From assembly GCF_007679345.1 (NCBI RefSeq), contig NZ_VEGH01000006.1, positions 240,846 to 304,845 of the forward strand: a stretch of 64,000 nucleotides of DNA. The letters run 5' to 3'. This DNA is from Cellulosimicrobium cellulans. GTDB lineage: Bacteria > Actinomycetota > Actinomycetes > Actinomycetales > Cellulomonadaceae. The stretch's first letter is position 1; the number at the start of each line of letters is the position of its first letter. This document shows positions 1 through 10,097 of this stretch, in pieces. The position numbers and the translations under genes were made by a program. The notes under the pieces were generated by a model. The model made no database searches. It saw only the letters and a list, made by a program, of their open reading frames with translations, and was not told where the DNA came from.

Positions 1-353
1 CCGCCGAACCGGCGCTGGTCGATCCGGCCCTCGGGCGTGCGGTTGAACGGCAGGCCCATGCGCTCCAGGTCGAGCACCGCGTCGATGGCCTCGTTGGCCA
101 TGATCGTGGCGGCGTCCTGGTCGACCAGGTAGTCGCCGCCCTTCACGGTGTCGAAGGTGTGCCACTCGGGGTTGTCGTCCTCGACGTTGCCGAGCGCGGC
201 GCACATGCCGCCCTGGGCCGCGCCGGTGTGCGAGCGGGTCGGGTACAGCTTCGAGATGACCGCCGTGCGGGTGCGGGCGGACGACTCGAGGGCGGCGCGC
301 ATCCCGGCGCCGCCGGCGCCGACGATCACGACGTCGAACTGGTGGGTCTGCAT
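1..353 (-). CDS. sdhA: Succinate dehydrogenase flavoprotein subunit (partial, 3' end off window)
   Basis: The frame begins at ATG 353 and runs off the left edge after about 117 residues. It opens with the FAD dinucleotide-binding loop [14 protein letters not shown]. The conserved segment [16 protein letters not shown] follows; its SHT motif is where the histidine that binds FAD covalently sits in SdhA/FrdA proteins. The catalytic subunit oxidises succinate to fumarate and passes electrons through SdhB to the membrane anchors. It lies 40 nt downstream of sdhD on the same strand, so sdhC-sdhD-sdhA is one operon and sdhB presumably follows outside the window. A GGAGG 11 nt before the ATG supports the start. 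Confidence 0.95.
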   Translation of the reverse strand, partial: MQTHQFDVVIVGAGGAGMRAALESSARTRTAVISKLYPTRSHTGAAQGGMCAALGNVEDDNPEWHTFDTVKGGDYLVDQDAATIMANEAIDAVLDLERMGLPFNRTPEGRIDQRRFG

Positions 354-393
354 CGGGGTCGATGCCTCCAAGGCGAGAGGGGAGCGGGGGCGC

Positions 394-843
394 TCAGGCG
401 GTGCAGAAGGACGGCAGCAGGTCCGCCGGGCTGTTCGCGGGGCACGGGTCGAAGGTGAAGATCACCAGCGTGCCGAGCACGACGACCACGGTGAACGCCG
501 TGTACAGCGCGAGCTTGAGCACCAGGCGGGTGCCGTCGCGCTCGGCGTAGTCGTTGATGATCGTCCGGACGCCGTTGGTGCCGTGGATCATCGCGAGCCA
601 CAGCATCAGCAGGTCCCAGATCTGCCAGAACGGCGACGCCCACTTGCCGGCGACGAAGCCGAAGTCGATGGCGGAGATGCCCTCGCCGGCGACCAGGTTG
701 ACGAACAGGTGGCCGAAGATCAGCACGAGCAGCACGACGCCGGACGCGCGCATGAACACCCAGCCGTACAGCTCCCAGTTGCCGCGCGAGGTCCGGCGGC
801 CGGGCCCGGCGCCCCGGGTGCGGGGGGCGGCGATCGTGGTCAT
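394..843 (-). CDS. sdhD: Succinate dehydrogenase membrane anchor subunit D
   Basis: This is a 149-residue integral membrane protein with three predicted helices at about residues 34-53, 72-96 and 112-131. His45 (FGHLFVN) and His87 ([10 protein letters not shown]) are candidates for haem b ligation or the quinone site. With SdhC it anchors SdhA/SdhB in the membrane and delivers electrons to menaquinone. The ATG shares one base with the sdhC stop codon (TGATG), so translation is coupled. The open frame extends further upstream, but the overlap and the protein alignment place the start here. Its Arg-rich N-terminal tail before helix 1 is typical of actinobacterial SdhD. Confidence 0.9.
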   Translation of the reverse strand: MTTIAAPRTRGAGPGRRTSRGNWELYGWVFMRASGVVLLVLIFGHLFVNLVAGEGISAIDFGFVAGKWASPFWQIWDLLMLWLAMIHGTNGVRTIINDYAERDGTRLVLKLALYTAFTVVVVLGTLVIFTFDPCPANSPADLLPSFCTA

Positions 844-1268
844 CACTCGCCTCCGAAGACGTGCATGAGGTGCCGCGGCAGGAAGCCCGCCATGGTCACG
901 ACGAACAGGCCGAGCACGACCCAGAGCATCACGCGCTGGTACTTCGCGCCCTTGGGCCAGAAGTCGACCAGCATGATCCGGACGCCGTTGAAGGCGTGGA
1001 ACACGATGGCGGCGACCAGCCCGGCCTCGCCGAGCCCCATGATCGGGTTCTTGTAGGTCCCGATGACGGCGTTGTACGCCTCGGGGGAGACCCGCACGAG
1101 CGACGTGTCGAGCACGTGCACGAGCAGGAAGAAGAAGATGAGCACGCCGGTGATCCGGTGGGCCACCCAGGACCACATGCCTTCGCGGCCGCGGTAGAGG
1201 GTGCCGCCGGGGATCCGCTTGGCCGTGGGGGCGGCGTCGTCGCGGGCTTCGGCAGGCGCAGTGGGCAC
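843..1268 (-). CDS. sdhC: Succinate dehydrogenase cytochrome b556 subunit C
   Basis: The 141-residue protein carries the SdhC signature WSWVAHRITG (Ser33 and His38 region) and three membrane helices at about 38-58, 80-102 and 112-130. His51 and His91 are potential haem ligands. I start it at GTG 1268 because a perfect AGGAGG (1280-1275) lies 6 nt upstream. An open frame continues to 1343, but that extension would read through the promoter dyad and has no ribosome binding site. It is the first gene of the sdhCDA operon, with a leader of about 43 nt below the palindromic promoter at 1313-1330. Confidence 0.92.
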   Translation of the reverse strand: MPTAPAEARDDAAPTAKRIPGGTLYRGREGMWSWVAHRITGVLIFFFLLVHVLDTSLVRVSPEAYNAVIGTYKNPIMGLGEAGLVAAIVFHAFNGVRIMLVDFWPKGAKYQRVMLWVVLGLFVVTMAGFLPRHLMHVFGGE

Positions 1269-1312
1269 GGGTGGCCTCCTGGCGAGTTCGGGCGGGACTG
1301 CTGTGTCCGGTC

Positions 1313-1330
1313 CGATCACTGTAGTGATCG
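1313..1330 (-). promoter_or_regulatory. sdh promoter with overlapping perfect palindrome
   Basis: CGATCACT-GT-AGTGATCG is a perfect inverted repeat of 8-bp arms. Read on the reverse strand its centre is TACAGT (1323-1318), a good actinobacterial -10 box, placing the transcript start about 43 nt before sdhC. A regulator bound here would cover the -10. The regulator itself is not identifiable from this window. Confidence 0.6.
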
Positions 1331-1473
1331 TGCGCTGGGTCACCCTGCCGTCGGGGGCCAGATCGGGCCCGATGTGATCAAGCGCACACGCGCACCGGGA
1401 CCTGGGTCCCTGGTCGACGGTACCCAGCGCCGGGGGGATGGAGAGGGTGGGCGACCGACCGGTTGTGTCCCGA

Positions 1474-1479
1474 TACGCT
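1474..1479 (+). promoter_or_regulatory. Leaderless -10 box of manC
   Basis: TACGCT is followed by 7 nt and then the ATG. No Shine-Dalgarno sequence is present, so the transcript probably begins at the start codon. Confidence 0.55.
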
Positions 1480-1486
1480 GCCGGGC

Positions 1487-2641
1487 ATGTCGAGCCCCGC
1501 CACGTCCGCGTCGCCCGCGCAGCCCCGCCCGATCGACGGCTTCCACGCCGTCGTCCCCGCCGGCGGTGCCGGCACCCGGCTGTGGCCGCTGTCCCGCCAG
1601 GGCGCGCCCAAGTTCCTGCACGACCTGACCGGAACGGGCCGCACCCTGCTGCAGGGCACCGTCGACCGGCTGCTGCCGCTCACCGGCCGCGACGGGGTCC
1701 TCGTCGTCACCGGCGTCCGGCACGCGGAGGCCGTCGCCGCGCAGCTGCCCGAGCTCGGCCCGGGCCAGGTCGTCGCCGAGCCGTCGCCGCGCGACTCCAT
1801 GGCGGCCATCGGGCTCGCCGCGGCGATCCTCGCCGAGCGGCACGGCCCCGAGGTGGTCCTGGGGTCGTTCGCCGCGGACCACGTCATCGACGACCTGGCC
1901 GGCTTCTGGTCGGCGGTCACCGAGGGCGTCGCCGCGGCCCGCGCCGGCTACGTCGTGACCATCGGCATCACCGCGACGGAACCGTCCACCGCGTTCGGCT
2001 ACATCCGCGCGGCCGAGCCGCTCGGCGCCGAGGGCGCCCCGAGCGCGCGGCACGTCGCCGGCTTCACCGAGAAGCCCGACGCGGAGACCGCCGCCGGCTA
2101 CCTCGCGACCGGCGACTACTGGTGGAACGCCGGCATGTTCCTCGTCCAGGCCGGCGTGCTGCTGGACCACCTGGCGCAGCAGCTGCCCCCGCTGGCCGCC
2201 GGGCTGCGGGCGATCGCCGCCGTCTGGGACGACCCGGAGCGCCGGGACGCCGTGCTCGCGCAGACCTGGCCCGGGCTGACCAAGATCGCCATCGACCACG
2301 CGATCGCCGAGCCCGTCGCGGCCGCCGGCGGCGTCGCCGTGGTGCCGGGGTCGTTCACCTGGGACGACGTGGGCGACTTCGACTCGCTCGCCGCCCTGCT
2401 GCCCGCGGTCGGGGTCGACGGCGGCCGCTCGCTCGGTGACGACGGCCTGGTGCTGCGGCTCGACGCCCCCGGCGCGGTCGTGGTGCCCGGCGCGGGCCGC
2501 GCGGTGACCGTGCTCGGCGTCCGGGACGCCGTCGTGGTCGACACCCCGGACGCCCTGCTCGTCACCACCCGGGCGCACGCCCAGGCGGTGAAGCAGGCGG
2601 TGGACGGCTGGCGCGAGCGCGGTCGCGACGACCTGCTCTGA
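1487..2641 (+). CDS. manC: Mannose-1-phosphate guanylyltransferase
   Basis: This 384-residue enzyme makes GDP-mannose from mannose-1-phosphate and GTP, the donor for mannosylated lipids, glycans and glycoproteins. The nucleotidyltransferase signature is at residues 25-44 (GGAGTRLWPLSR then PKF), and FTEKP (about residue 188) is the second conserved motif of the family. The length corresponds to the catalytic domain alone, without the C-terminal phosphomannose isomerase domain of bifunctional enzymes. The ATG fits the leaderless -10 box 7 nt upstream; an in-frame TTG at 1463 has no support. It is monocistronic, with a hairpin downstream, and lies divergent from the sdh operon. Confidence 0.9.
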   Translation: MSSPATSASPAQPRPIDGFHAVVPAGGAGTRLWPLSRQGAPKFLHDLTGTGRTLLQGTVDRLLPLTGRDGVLVVTGVRHAEAVAAQLPELGPGQVVAEPSPRDSMAAIGLAAAILAERHGPEVVLGSFAADHVIDDLAGFWSAVTEGVAAARAGYVVTIGITATEPSTAFGYIRAAEPLGAEGAPSARHVAGFTEKPDAETAAGYLATGDYWWNAGMFLVQAGVLLDHLAQQLPPLAAGLRAIAAVWDDPERRDAVLAQTWPGLTKIAIDHAIAEPVAAAGGVAVVPGSFTWDDVGDFDSLAALLPAVGVDGGRSLGDDGLVLRLDAPGAVVVPGAGRAVTVLGVRDAVVVDTPDALLVTTRAHAQAVKQAVDGWRERGRDDLL

Positions 2642-2652
2642 CCGGGCGCCCC

Positions 2653-2679
2653 GGCCCGCGGCGTCCCCCGCCGCGGGCC
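2653..2679 (+). terminator. Hairpin after manC
   Basis: GGCCCGCGGCG, a 5-nt loop, then CGCCGCGGGCC forms a perfect 11-bp stem 12 nt past the stop codon. There is no U tract, as is usual in this genome. Confidence 0.55.
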
Positions 2680-2733
2680 CGCCCGCCGCGGGCCGCCGGA
2701 GTGCGCGGACCTGCCGCCACCTGCGGGGACGAC

Positions 2734-2739
2734 TAGGGT
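2734..2739 (+). promoter_or_regulatory. Leaderless -10 box of the amidohydrolase gene
   Basis: TAGGGT is followed by exactly 7 nt and the GTG at 2747. This spacing fixes the start codon in the absence of a ribosome binding site. Confidence 0.6.
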
Positions 2740-2746
2740 CGGGAGC

Positions 2747-3949
2747 GTGATCGTCGATGCCTCCCGGGTCAACCAGCTCGTCGCCACCCTGCAGCCCGAG
2801 CTGGTGGAGATCCGCCGCGACATCCACGCGCACCCCGAGCTCGGCCGCACGGAGCAGCGCACCACCCGCCTGATCGCCGACCGGCTGCGGCTGTCCGGCC
2901 TGTCCCCGAAGCCGCTGCCCGGGACGGGCCTGATCTGCGACATCGGGCCCAGCCCTCTCGAGACGGGCCGCCGCCGCATCGCGCTGCGCGCCGACATCGA
3001 CGCGCTCCCGGTCCAGGAGACGACGGGGCTGCCCTACTCCTCGACCGTGCACGGCGTCGCGCACGCCTGCGGCCACGACGTGCACACCACCGCGCTGCTC
3101 GGCGCCGGGCTGGTGCTCGCCGAGCTGCATGCCGCCGGCGAGCTGCCGACGGGGGTGCGGCTGGTGTTCCAGCCCGCCGAGGAGGTGCAGCCCGGCGGCG
3201 CGCTCGACGTCCTGCAGGCCGGGGCGATGGACGGCATCGGCCGGATCTTCGCGCTGCACTGCGACCCGAAGGTCGACGTCGGCCGGATCGGCAGCCGGAT
3301 CGGCCCGATCACCTCGGCCTCCGACGAGATCACCGTCGTCCTGACCGGGCCCGGCGGGCACACGTCGCGCCCGCACCTCACGGCCGACCTGGTCTACGCG
3401 CTCGGGCAGGTCATCACCCAGGTGCCCGCGGTGCTCGGCCGCCGGCTCGACCCGCGGTCCGGGGTCAACCTCACCTGGGGCGCGGTGCAGGCCGGCTCGG
3501 CGCACAACGCCATCCCCGCCTCCGGCTCGGTGCGCGGCACCCTGCGCTGCCTGGACGTGCGCGCGTGGGAGAAGGCGTCCCAGGTGCTGCACGCGGCGGT
3601 GGAGCAGGTGGTCGCGCCCTACGGCGTCGAGGTCGAGGTGCGGCACCAGCGCGGCGTCCCGCCGGTCGAGAACGACGAGCGCGCGGTCGCCGTGCTGGAG
3701 GCCGCGGCGCGCGACGTGCTGGGGGAGGAGGCGGTCCAGCTCACCGAGCAGTCGCTCGGCGGCGAGGACTTCGCCTGGTACCTCACGCGCGTCCCCGGCG
3801 CGATGGCCCGGCTCGGCACCCGCACCCCGGGCGGCCGGACGTACGACATCCACCAGGGGGACCTGGTGGTGGACGAGCGTGCGATCGCGGCCGGCGCGGC
3901 GCTGCTCGCGCGGGCGGCGCTGCGGGTCGGCGCGACGCCCGGGGGCTGA
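2747..3949 (+). CDS. M20 family metal-dependent amidohydrolase (AmiA/AmiB-like)
   Basis: The 400-residue protein is an M20D-type amidohydrolase that cleaves N-acyl or peptide-like amide bonds with a metal centre. Metal ligands are visible in HACGHDVHT (Cys108, His110) and in FQPAEEV (the glutamate pair near residue 142). A dimerisation-domain motif GPGGHTSRPH and a C-terminal SLGGEDFAWYL complete the family pattern. The substrate cannot be told from sequence; relatives include IAA-amino-acid hydrolases and N-acyl-amino-acid deacylases. In M. tuberculosis two such genes (amiA1, amiB1) sit beside deoD in the same nucleoside neighbourhood, which suggests this one is the relic of that order. No signal peptide is seen, so it is probably cytoplasmic. 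Confidence 0.85.
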   Translation: MIVDASRVNQLVATLQPELVEIRRDIHAHPELGRTEQRTTRLIADRLRLSGLSPKPLPGTGLICDIGPSPLETGRRRIALRADIDALPVQETTGLPYSSTVHGVAHACGHDVHTTALLGAGLVLAELHAAGELPTGVRLVFQPAEEVQPGGALDVLQAGAMDGIGRIFALHCDPKVDVGRIGSRIGPITSASDEITVVLTGPGGHTSRPHLTADLVYALGQVITQVPAVLGRRLDPRSGVNLTWGAVQAGSAHNAIPASGSVRGTLRCLDVRAWEKASQVLHAAVEQVVAPYGVEVEVRHQRGVPPVENDERAVAVLEAAARDVLGEEAVQLTEQSLGGEDFAWYLTRVPGAMARLGTRTPGGRTYDIHQGDLVVDERAIAAGAALLARAALRVGATPGG

Positions 3950-4083
3950 TCTCCGCCCGGCCCGCGGCCCGCGGCACCGCGCGCTGGGCCGGTCGGGTGA
4001 GTCGTCCCGCGGACGAATGTTCCAAGTCAGTAACGAAGGGCCCCGGAAGGGGTCCGGTAACACAGCCGACACCTGGGCGTGGC

Positions 4084-4089
4084 TAGTGT
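4084..4089 (+). promoter_or_regulatory. Probable -10 box for the nucleoside-binding lipoprotein gene
   Basis: TAGTGT lies about 100 nt before the GTG at 4193, implying a leader of roughly 97 nt. The same hexamer recurs before the ATPase gene at 5393. Confidence 0.4.
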
Positions 4090-4192
4090 TCCTCGCAACG
4101 CCGGACGACCCCTCCCGACCCACGCGCAGCGTCGCGCGCGGCGACCGGGCGGGCCTCACGGACCGGTCGACGACGAGAAGCAGGAGCATCGC

Positions 4193-5287
4193 GTGAAGAA
4201 GATCATCCGTGCGGCCGCCCTCACCGGGGCTGTCGCGCTCGCCCTCGCCGCCTGCGGCAGCGCGCCGGAGGAGTCCGACAGCACCGCCGGTGGCGGCGAC
4301 GCCGGCGGCTCCGACTTCAAGGCCTGCATGGTGTCCGACTCCGGCGGCTTCGAGGACAAGTCCTTCAACCAGTCGGGCGCCGAGGGCCTCGACCGCGCCA
4401 AGGACGAGCTGGGCATCCAGGAGGTCAAGGTCGAGTCGACCGCGGAGACCGACTTCACGCCGAACATCGACTCGCTGGTGCAGCAGGACTGCAACCTGAT
4501 CATCGGCGTCGGCTTCCTGCTCGAGGACCCGATCCAGGAGGCCGCCGAGGCCAACCCGGACATCGAGTTCGCGCTGATCGACTCCGCGTTCTCCGACGCG
4601 GACTTCAACCCGGTGACGCTGGACAACGCCAAGCCGCTGCTGTTCAACACGCAGGAGGCCGCGTACCTGGCCGGCTACGTCGCCGCGGGCACCTCGACCA
4701 CGGGCACCGTCGCCACCTTCGGCGGCATCCAGCTCCCGTCGGTCTCGATCTTCATGGACGGCTTCGCCGACGGCGTCGCCAAGTACAACGAGGACAACGG
4801 CGCCGACGTCAAGGTCCTCGGCTGGGACAAGGAGGCCCAGACCGGCTCCTTCACCGGTGACTTCGAGAACCAGACCAACGGCCAGAACCTGGCCAAGGGC
4901 TTCATCGACCAGGGCGCGGACGTCATCATGCCCGTCGCCGGCCCGGTCGGCCTCGGTGCCGCCGCGGCCGCGCAGGAGGCCGGGAACGTCTCCATCGTGG
5001 GCGTCGACGCCGACTGGTTCGAGACCTCGCCCGACTACTCCTCGATCATCCTGACCTCGGTCATGAAGGAGATCGGCCAGGCCGTGTTCGACACGGTCAA
5101 GGAGGCCTCGGAGGGCAACTTCTCCTCGGAGCCGTACGTCGGCACCCTGGAGAACGAGGGCATCGGCATCGCGCCGTTCCACGACTTCGACTCGGTGGTC
5201 CCCGAGGAGGTCAAGACGGCCGTCGAGGACCTGAAGGCCCAGATCATCTCCGGTGACCTGGTCGTGGAGTCCATCAGCCAGAACTGA
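4193..5287 (+). CDS. BMP-family nucleoside-binding lipoprotein
   Basis: This 364-residue protein is the extracellular receptor of an ABC importer. Its type II signal peptide ends in the lipobox LAAC with lipidated Cys21. A Gly/Asp/Ser-rich linker leads to the basic-membrane-protein (BmpA/PnrA/Med) fold, which binds purine or pyrimidine nucleosides in characterised members. Family segments include FEDKSFNQSGAEGL, LIIGVGFLLEDP and VGVDADWFETSP. GTG 4193 follows AGGAG (4182-4186) by 6 nt; the upstream open frame has no such signal. It precedes the ATPase and two permeases and is separated from them by a strong hairpin, a common way to make receptor in excess over transporter. Confidence 0.92.
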   Translation: MKKIIRAAALTGAVALALAACGSAPEESDSTAGGGDAGGSDFKACMVSDSGGFEDKSFNQSGAEGLDRAKDELGIQEVKVESTAETDFTPNIDSLVQQDCNLIIGVGFLLEDPIQEAAEANPDIEFALIDSAFSDADFNPVTLDNAKPLLFNTQEAAYLAGYVAAGTSTTGTVATFGGIQLPSVSIFMDGFADGVAKYNEDNGADVKVLGWDKEAQTGSFTGDFENQTNGQNLAKGFIDQGADVIMPVAGPVGLGAAAAAQEAGNVSIVGVDADWFETSPDYSSIILTSVMKEIGQAVFDTVKEASEGNFSSEPYVGTLENEGIGIAPFHDFDSVVPEEVKTAVEDLKAQIISGDLVVESISQN

Positions 5288-5298
5288 CGCACCAGCAC

Positions 5299-5339
5299 CA
5301 CCGGTGGCCCGGGCAGCACGCCTGCCCGGGCCACCGGTG
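5299..5339 (+). terminator. Strong hairpin between receptor and ATPase genes
   Basis: CACCGGTGGCCCGGGCAG, a 5-nt loop and its perfect complement form an 18-bp stem just after the receptor gene. It probably terminates or attenuates most transcripts, while a new -10 box at 5393 restarts transcription. Confidence 0.7.
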
Positions 5340-5392
5340 CGTTCACCCGCGCACCCGGGACCTGAGGCTGTGATCGGCCGTCCGGTTTGGCC

Positions 5393-5398
5393 TAGTGT
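5393..5398 (+). promoter_or_regulatory. Probable -10 box for the ABC ATPase/permease operon
   Basis: TAGTGT, the same hexamer as at 4084, lies downstream of the hairpin and about 36 nt before the GTG at 5435. Confidence 0.4.
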
Positions 5399-5434
5399 GC
5401 GCAGCGACACGATCGACCGAAGGAGCATTCCCAC

Positions 5435-7011
<1,577 letters not shown>

Positions 7012-7015
<4 letters not shown>

Positions 7016-8295
7016 GCCAGGCGACCCCCGCCCCCGAGCAGCCGCCGGCCGGGTCCACCGCGCCGGCGCGCCGCGACGACGGCCTCGAGTCCCGCGCCCA
7101 GGGCGCGCTGCGCGAGATGCTGGAGAGCAGCTGGCTGGTGACGCTCGCCGCCCTGGTGCTGGCGCTCGTCATCTCCGGCGTGCTGATCGCGGCCGCGGAC
7201 AGCGCCGTGCAGGACGCCGCGGGCTACTTCTTCGCGCGGCCGGCGGACTTCTTCTCCGCGGCGTGGGACGCCGTCTGGGGCGCCTACGTGGCGCTGTTCC
7301 AGGGCGCCGTCTTCGACCCGGGTGCCGCGACGTTCGCCCGCGGCATCCGCCCGATCACCGAGACCATGACCTGGGCCGTCCCGCTGATCCTCGCCGGCCT
7401 GGGCCTGGGCATCGGCTTCCGGGCCGGCATGTTCAACATCGGTGCGCAGGGCCAGATCATCCTCGGCGCGATCTTCGCCGGCTACATCGGCTTCGCCTGG
7501 GACCTGCCGCCGGTGCTGCACCTGCTGCTCGCCGTGATCGGCGGCGTCATCGGCGGCGGCCTGTGGGCCGGCATCGCCGGCTACCTCAAGGCCCGGACCG
7601 GGGCCAACGAGGTGATCGTCACGATCATGCTGAACAACATCGCGATCTACCTGGTGGGCTACCTGCTGACCACGTCGGCGTTCAAGCGCGGCGACAGCAA
7701 CAACCCGGTGTCCCCGCCGATCGCCGAGACCGCGCTGTACCCGCAGCTGCTCGGCCCGCAGTTCCGGCTGCACCTCGGCTTCGTCGTCGCGATCCTCGCC
7801 GCCGTCTTCGTGTGGTGGCTGATGAACCGGTCGACGATCGGGTTCGCGTTCCGCGCGGTCGGGTCCAACCCGAACGCCGCCCGCACCGCGGGGATCAACG
7901 TCAACCGGATGTACCTGCTGGTGATGCTCGTGGCCGGCGGCCTGGCCGGCATGGCGGGCACCGCGCAGGTGCTCGGCACCGAGAAGGTGCTCACCGCCGG
8001 CATCGCGGCGAGCTTCGGGTTCGACGCGATCACCGTCGCGCTGCTCGGCCGGTCCAAGCCGCTCGGCACCTTCTTCGCCGGCCTGCTGTTCGGCGCCCTG
8101 CGCGCCGGCGGCTTCGCGATGCAGTCCCGCACCGGCACGCCGATCGACATCGTGCTGGTCGTCCAGTCCCTCGTCGTGCTGTTCATCGCGGCGCCCCCGC
8201 TGGTGCGCGCGGTGTTCCGCCTCCCGTCCCCCCGCGGTCCCGGCGCCCAGCCGGCCGAGCTCGCCGCGCCCGTCGTCAAGGAGGCCGCCGCGTGA
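7012..8295 (+). CDS. Nucleoside ABC transporter permease 1
   Basis: This 427-residue permease has a basic, Pro/Ala-rich cytoplasmic N-terminus followed by about eight to ten hydrophobic helices. Characteristic segments are GIGFRAGMFNIGAQGQIILG and GANEVIVTIMLNNIAIYLV, found in YufP/NupP-type BMP transporter permeases of the branched-chain permease superfamily. It pairs with the permease encoded by the next gene to form the membrane channel. Start and stop overlap the neighbouring genes by 4 nt on both sides. A large periplasmic segment around residues 40-110 precedes the conserved core. Confidence 0.9.
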
Positions 8296-9572
8296 GCGCC
8301 GTCGCCGCCCCCGCCCCCGCGCGCGCCGCGGCGGGCAAGCCGCTTCCGCCGATCTCCTACAAGGCGCCGATCGCGTACGGCGCGGTCGCCGCGGTCGCCC
8401 TGCTGCTGTTCGGGATCCTGCCCGCCTCGGGCCGGGAGACCTCGTTCACCATGTTCGCGCCGGGGGAGAACATCGAGTTCTCCGTCCCGTCCAAGCTGAC
8501 CGCGATCGTGCTCTGCCTGATCGCGCTCGGGCTCGCGGCCTGGTCGTTCCAGGCCGCACGGACCCGCCGCAAGGTCGGCGTCTGGCTGCCCGCCGTGTAC
8601 GCGGTGGCGCTGGTGTTCGCGCTGCTCACCTGGGCCGTCGCGGGCAAGGCGCAGCCGCTGCCCCTGACCAGCCTGCTGCAGGGCTCGCTGTTCCTCGCGG
8701 TGCCGCTGGTGTTCGGCGCCCTCGCCGGCCTGGTCAGCGAGCGGTCCGGCATCATCAACATCGCGATCGAGGGCCAGCTGCTCGCGGGCGCGTTCCTCGC
8801 CGCGGTCGTCGCGACCATCACGTCCAGCGCCTACGTCGGGCTCATCGCCGCGCCGATCGCCGGCGCGCTGGTGTCGGCGCTGCTGGTCGCGTTCGCGATC
8901 AAGTACGTGGTCGACCAGATCATCGTCGGCGTCGTGCTCAACGTGCTGGTCGTCGGCATCACGAGCTACCTGTTCTCCACGGTCCTCAAGGAGAACGCCG
9001 GCACGCTCAACACGCCGCCGCGCCTGCCGACCCTGGCCATCCCCGGGCTGTCCGACATCCCGATCATCGGCCCGGTGCTGTTCCGGCAGACGATCCTCGT
9101 CTACCTGATGTACGTCGTGGTGATCGTCCTGCAGGTGCTGGTGTTCCGGAGCCGCTGGGGCCTGCGGCTGCGGGCCGTCGGCGAGCACCCCAAGGCGGCG
9201 GACACCGTCGGCATCAAGGTCAACCGCACCCGCGTGTGGAACACCCTGCTGGGCGGCGCGATCGCCGGCCTCGGCGGTGCGTTCTTCACGGTCGCGAACG
9301 GCCTGGCGTTCGGCAAGGAGATGACCGGCGGCAAGGGCTTCATCGCCCTCGCCGCGATGATCCTCGGCCGGTGGAGCCCGAAGGGCGCGCTCGCCGCGGC
9401 CCTGCTGTTCGGCTTCGCGGACAACCTGCAGGTGGTGCTCGGCATCATCGGCACGCCGATCCCGAGCCAGATCATGCTGATGACCCCGTACGTGGTGACG
9501 ATCTTCGCGGTGGCCGGCCTCGTCGGCCGCGTGCGCGCCCCCGCCGCCGAGGGCATCGCCTACGTGAAGTGA
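8292..9572 (+). CDS. Nucleoside ABC transporter permease 2
   Basis: The 426-residue permease is the partner of the preceding gene (YufQ/NupQ type). Family segments are SERSGIINIAIEGQLLAG, VDQIIVGVVLNVLVVGITSY and RAVGEHPKAADTVGIKVN. It has about ten helices and a short cytoplasmic N-terminus rich in Ala and Pro. GTG 8292 overlaps the previous stop in GTGA; an open frame reaches upstream to 7263, but that part lies inside the preceding gene in another frame. A long hairpin follows the stop and separates the transporter genes from cdd. Confidence 0.9.
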   Translation: MSAVAAPAPARAAAGKPLPPISYKAPIAYGAVAAVALLLFGILPASGRETSFTMFAPGENIEFSVPSKLTAIVLCLIALGLAAWSFQAARTRRKVGVWLPAVYAVALVFALLTWAVAGKAQPLPLTSLLQGSLFLAVPLVFGALAGLVSERSGIINIAIEGQLLAGAFLAAVVATITSSAYVGLIAAPIAGALVSALLVAFAIKYVVDQIIVGVVLNVLVVGITSYLFSTVLKENAGTLNTPPRLPTLAIPGLSDIPIIGPVLFRQTILVYLMYVVVIVLQVLVFRSRWGLRLRAVGEHPKAADTVGIKVNRTRVWNTLLGGAIAGLGGAFFTVANGLAFGKEMTGGKGFIALAAMILGRWSPKGALAAALLFGFADNLQVVLGIIGTPIPSQIMLMTPYVVTIFAVAGLVGRVRAPAAEGIAYVK

Positions 9573-9578
9573 GCACGT

Positions 9579-9617
9579 CACGACCGCCGTCGCCCGCGCA
9601 GGGCGGCGGCGGTCGTG
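9579..9617 (+). terminator. Hairpin between transporter genes and cdd
   Basis: A 17-nt arm beginning CACGACCGCCG pairs across a GCGCA loop with an arm ending CGGCGGTCGTG, with one mismatch. It starts 7 nt after the stop codon. Confidence 0.7.
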
Positions 9618-9695
9618 CTTCACGGGCACACTCGGGAGCGTCCGAGCAGGTGCCGTGAGACGCCCCGGTCGCCCGGGGAGAACAGGAGACCGGCT

Positions 9696-10097
9696 GTGCC
9701 GGAGATCGACTGGGACGCCCTGCGTGCCGCCGCCACCGAGGTGATGCACCGCGCGTACGTCCCGTACTCGAAGTTCCCCGTCGGCGTCGCGGCGCTGGTG
9801 GACGACGGCCGCGTGGTCGTCGGCTGCAACGTCGAGAACGCGTCGTACGGCCTGACCCTGTGCGCCGAGTGCGCCCTGGTGTCCGGCCTGCACGTGTCCG
9901 GCGGCGGGCGCCTGGTGGCGTTCGCCTGCGTGGACGCCCACGGGAACGCCCTCATGCCGTGCGGCCGCTGCCGCCAGCTCCTCTGGGAGCACGGGGGCCC
10001 CGACCTGCTCGTCGACACGGTGAGCGGGATCAAGCCGATGACCGAGGTGCTGCCCGACGCGTTCGGGCCGGCCGACCTGGTCGAGAGGAAGTCATGA
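9696..10097 (+). CDS. cdd: Cytidine deaminase
   Basis: The 133-residue enzyme is the small tetrameric type and converts cytidine or deoxycytidine to uridine or deoxyuridine. Zinc ligands are Cys56 (CAEC, with catalytic Glu58), Cys89 and Cys92 (MPCGRCRQ). Substrate-binding residues lie in CNVENASYG (44-52). GTG 9696 follows AGGAG (9684-9688) by 7 nt; upstream frame to 9615 would run into the terminator. The stop overlaps the ATG of deoA in ATGA. Placement next to thymidine phosphorylase and nucleoside import genes makes it the entry point for salvaged pyrimidines. Confidence 0.95.
   Translation: MPEIDWDALRAAATEVMHRAYVPYSKFPVGVAALVDDGRVVVGCNVENASYGLTLCAECALVSGLHVSGGGRLVAFACVDAHGNALMPCGRCRQLLWEHGGPDLLVDTVSGIKPMTEVLPDAFGPADLVERKS

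Noticed and set aside
3950..4192. Riboswitch or attenuator before the nucleoside receptor gene
   Set aside because: A weak GGCCCC/GGGGTC hairpin lies upstream of the likely -10 box, so it is not in the leader; I see no known purine aptamer motif.
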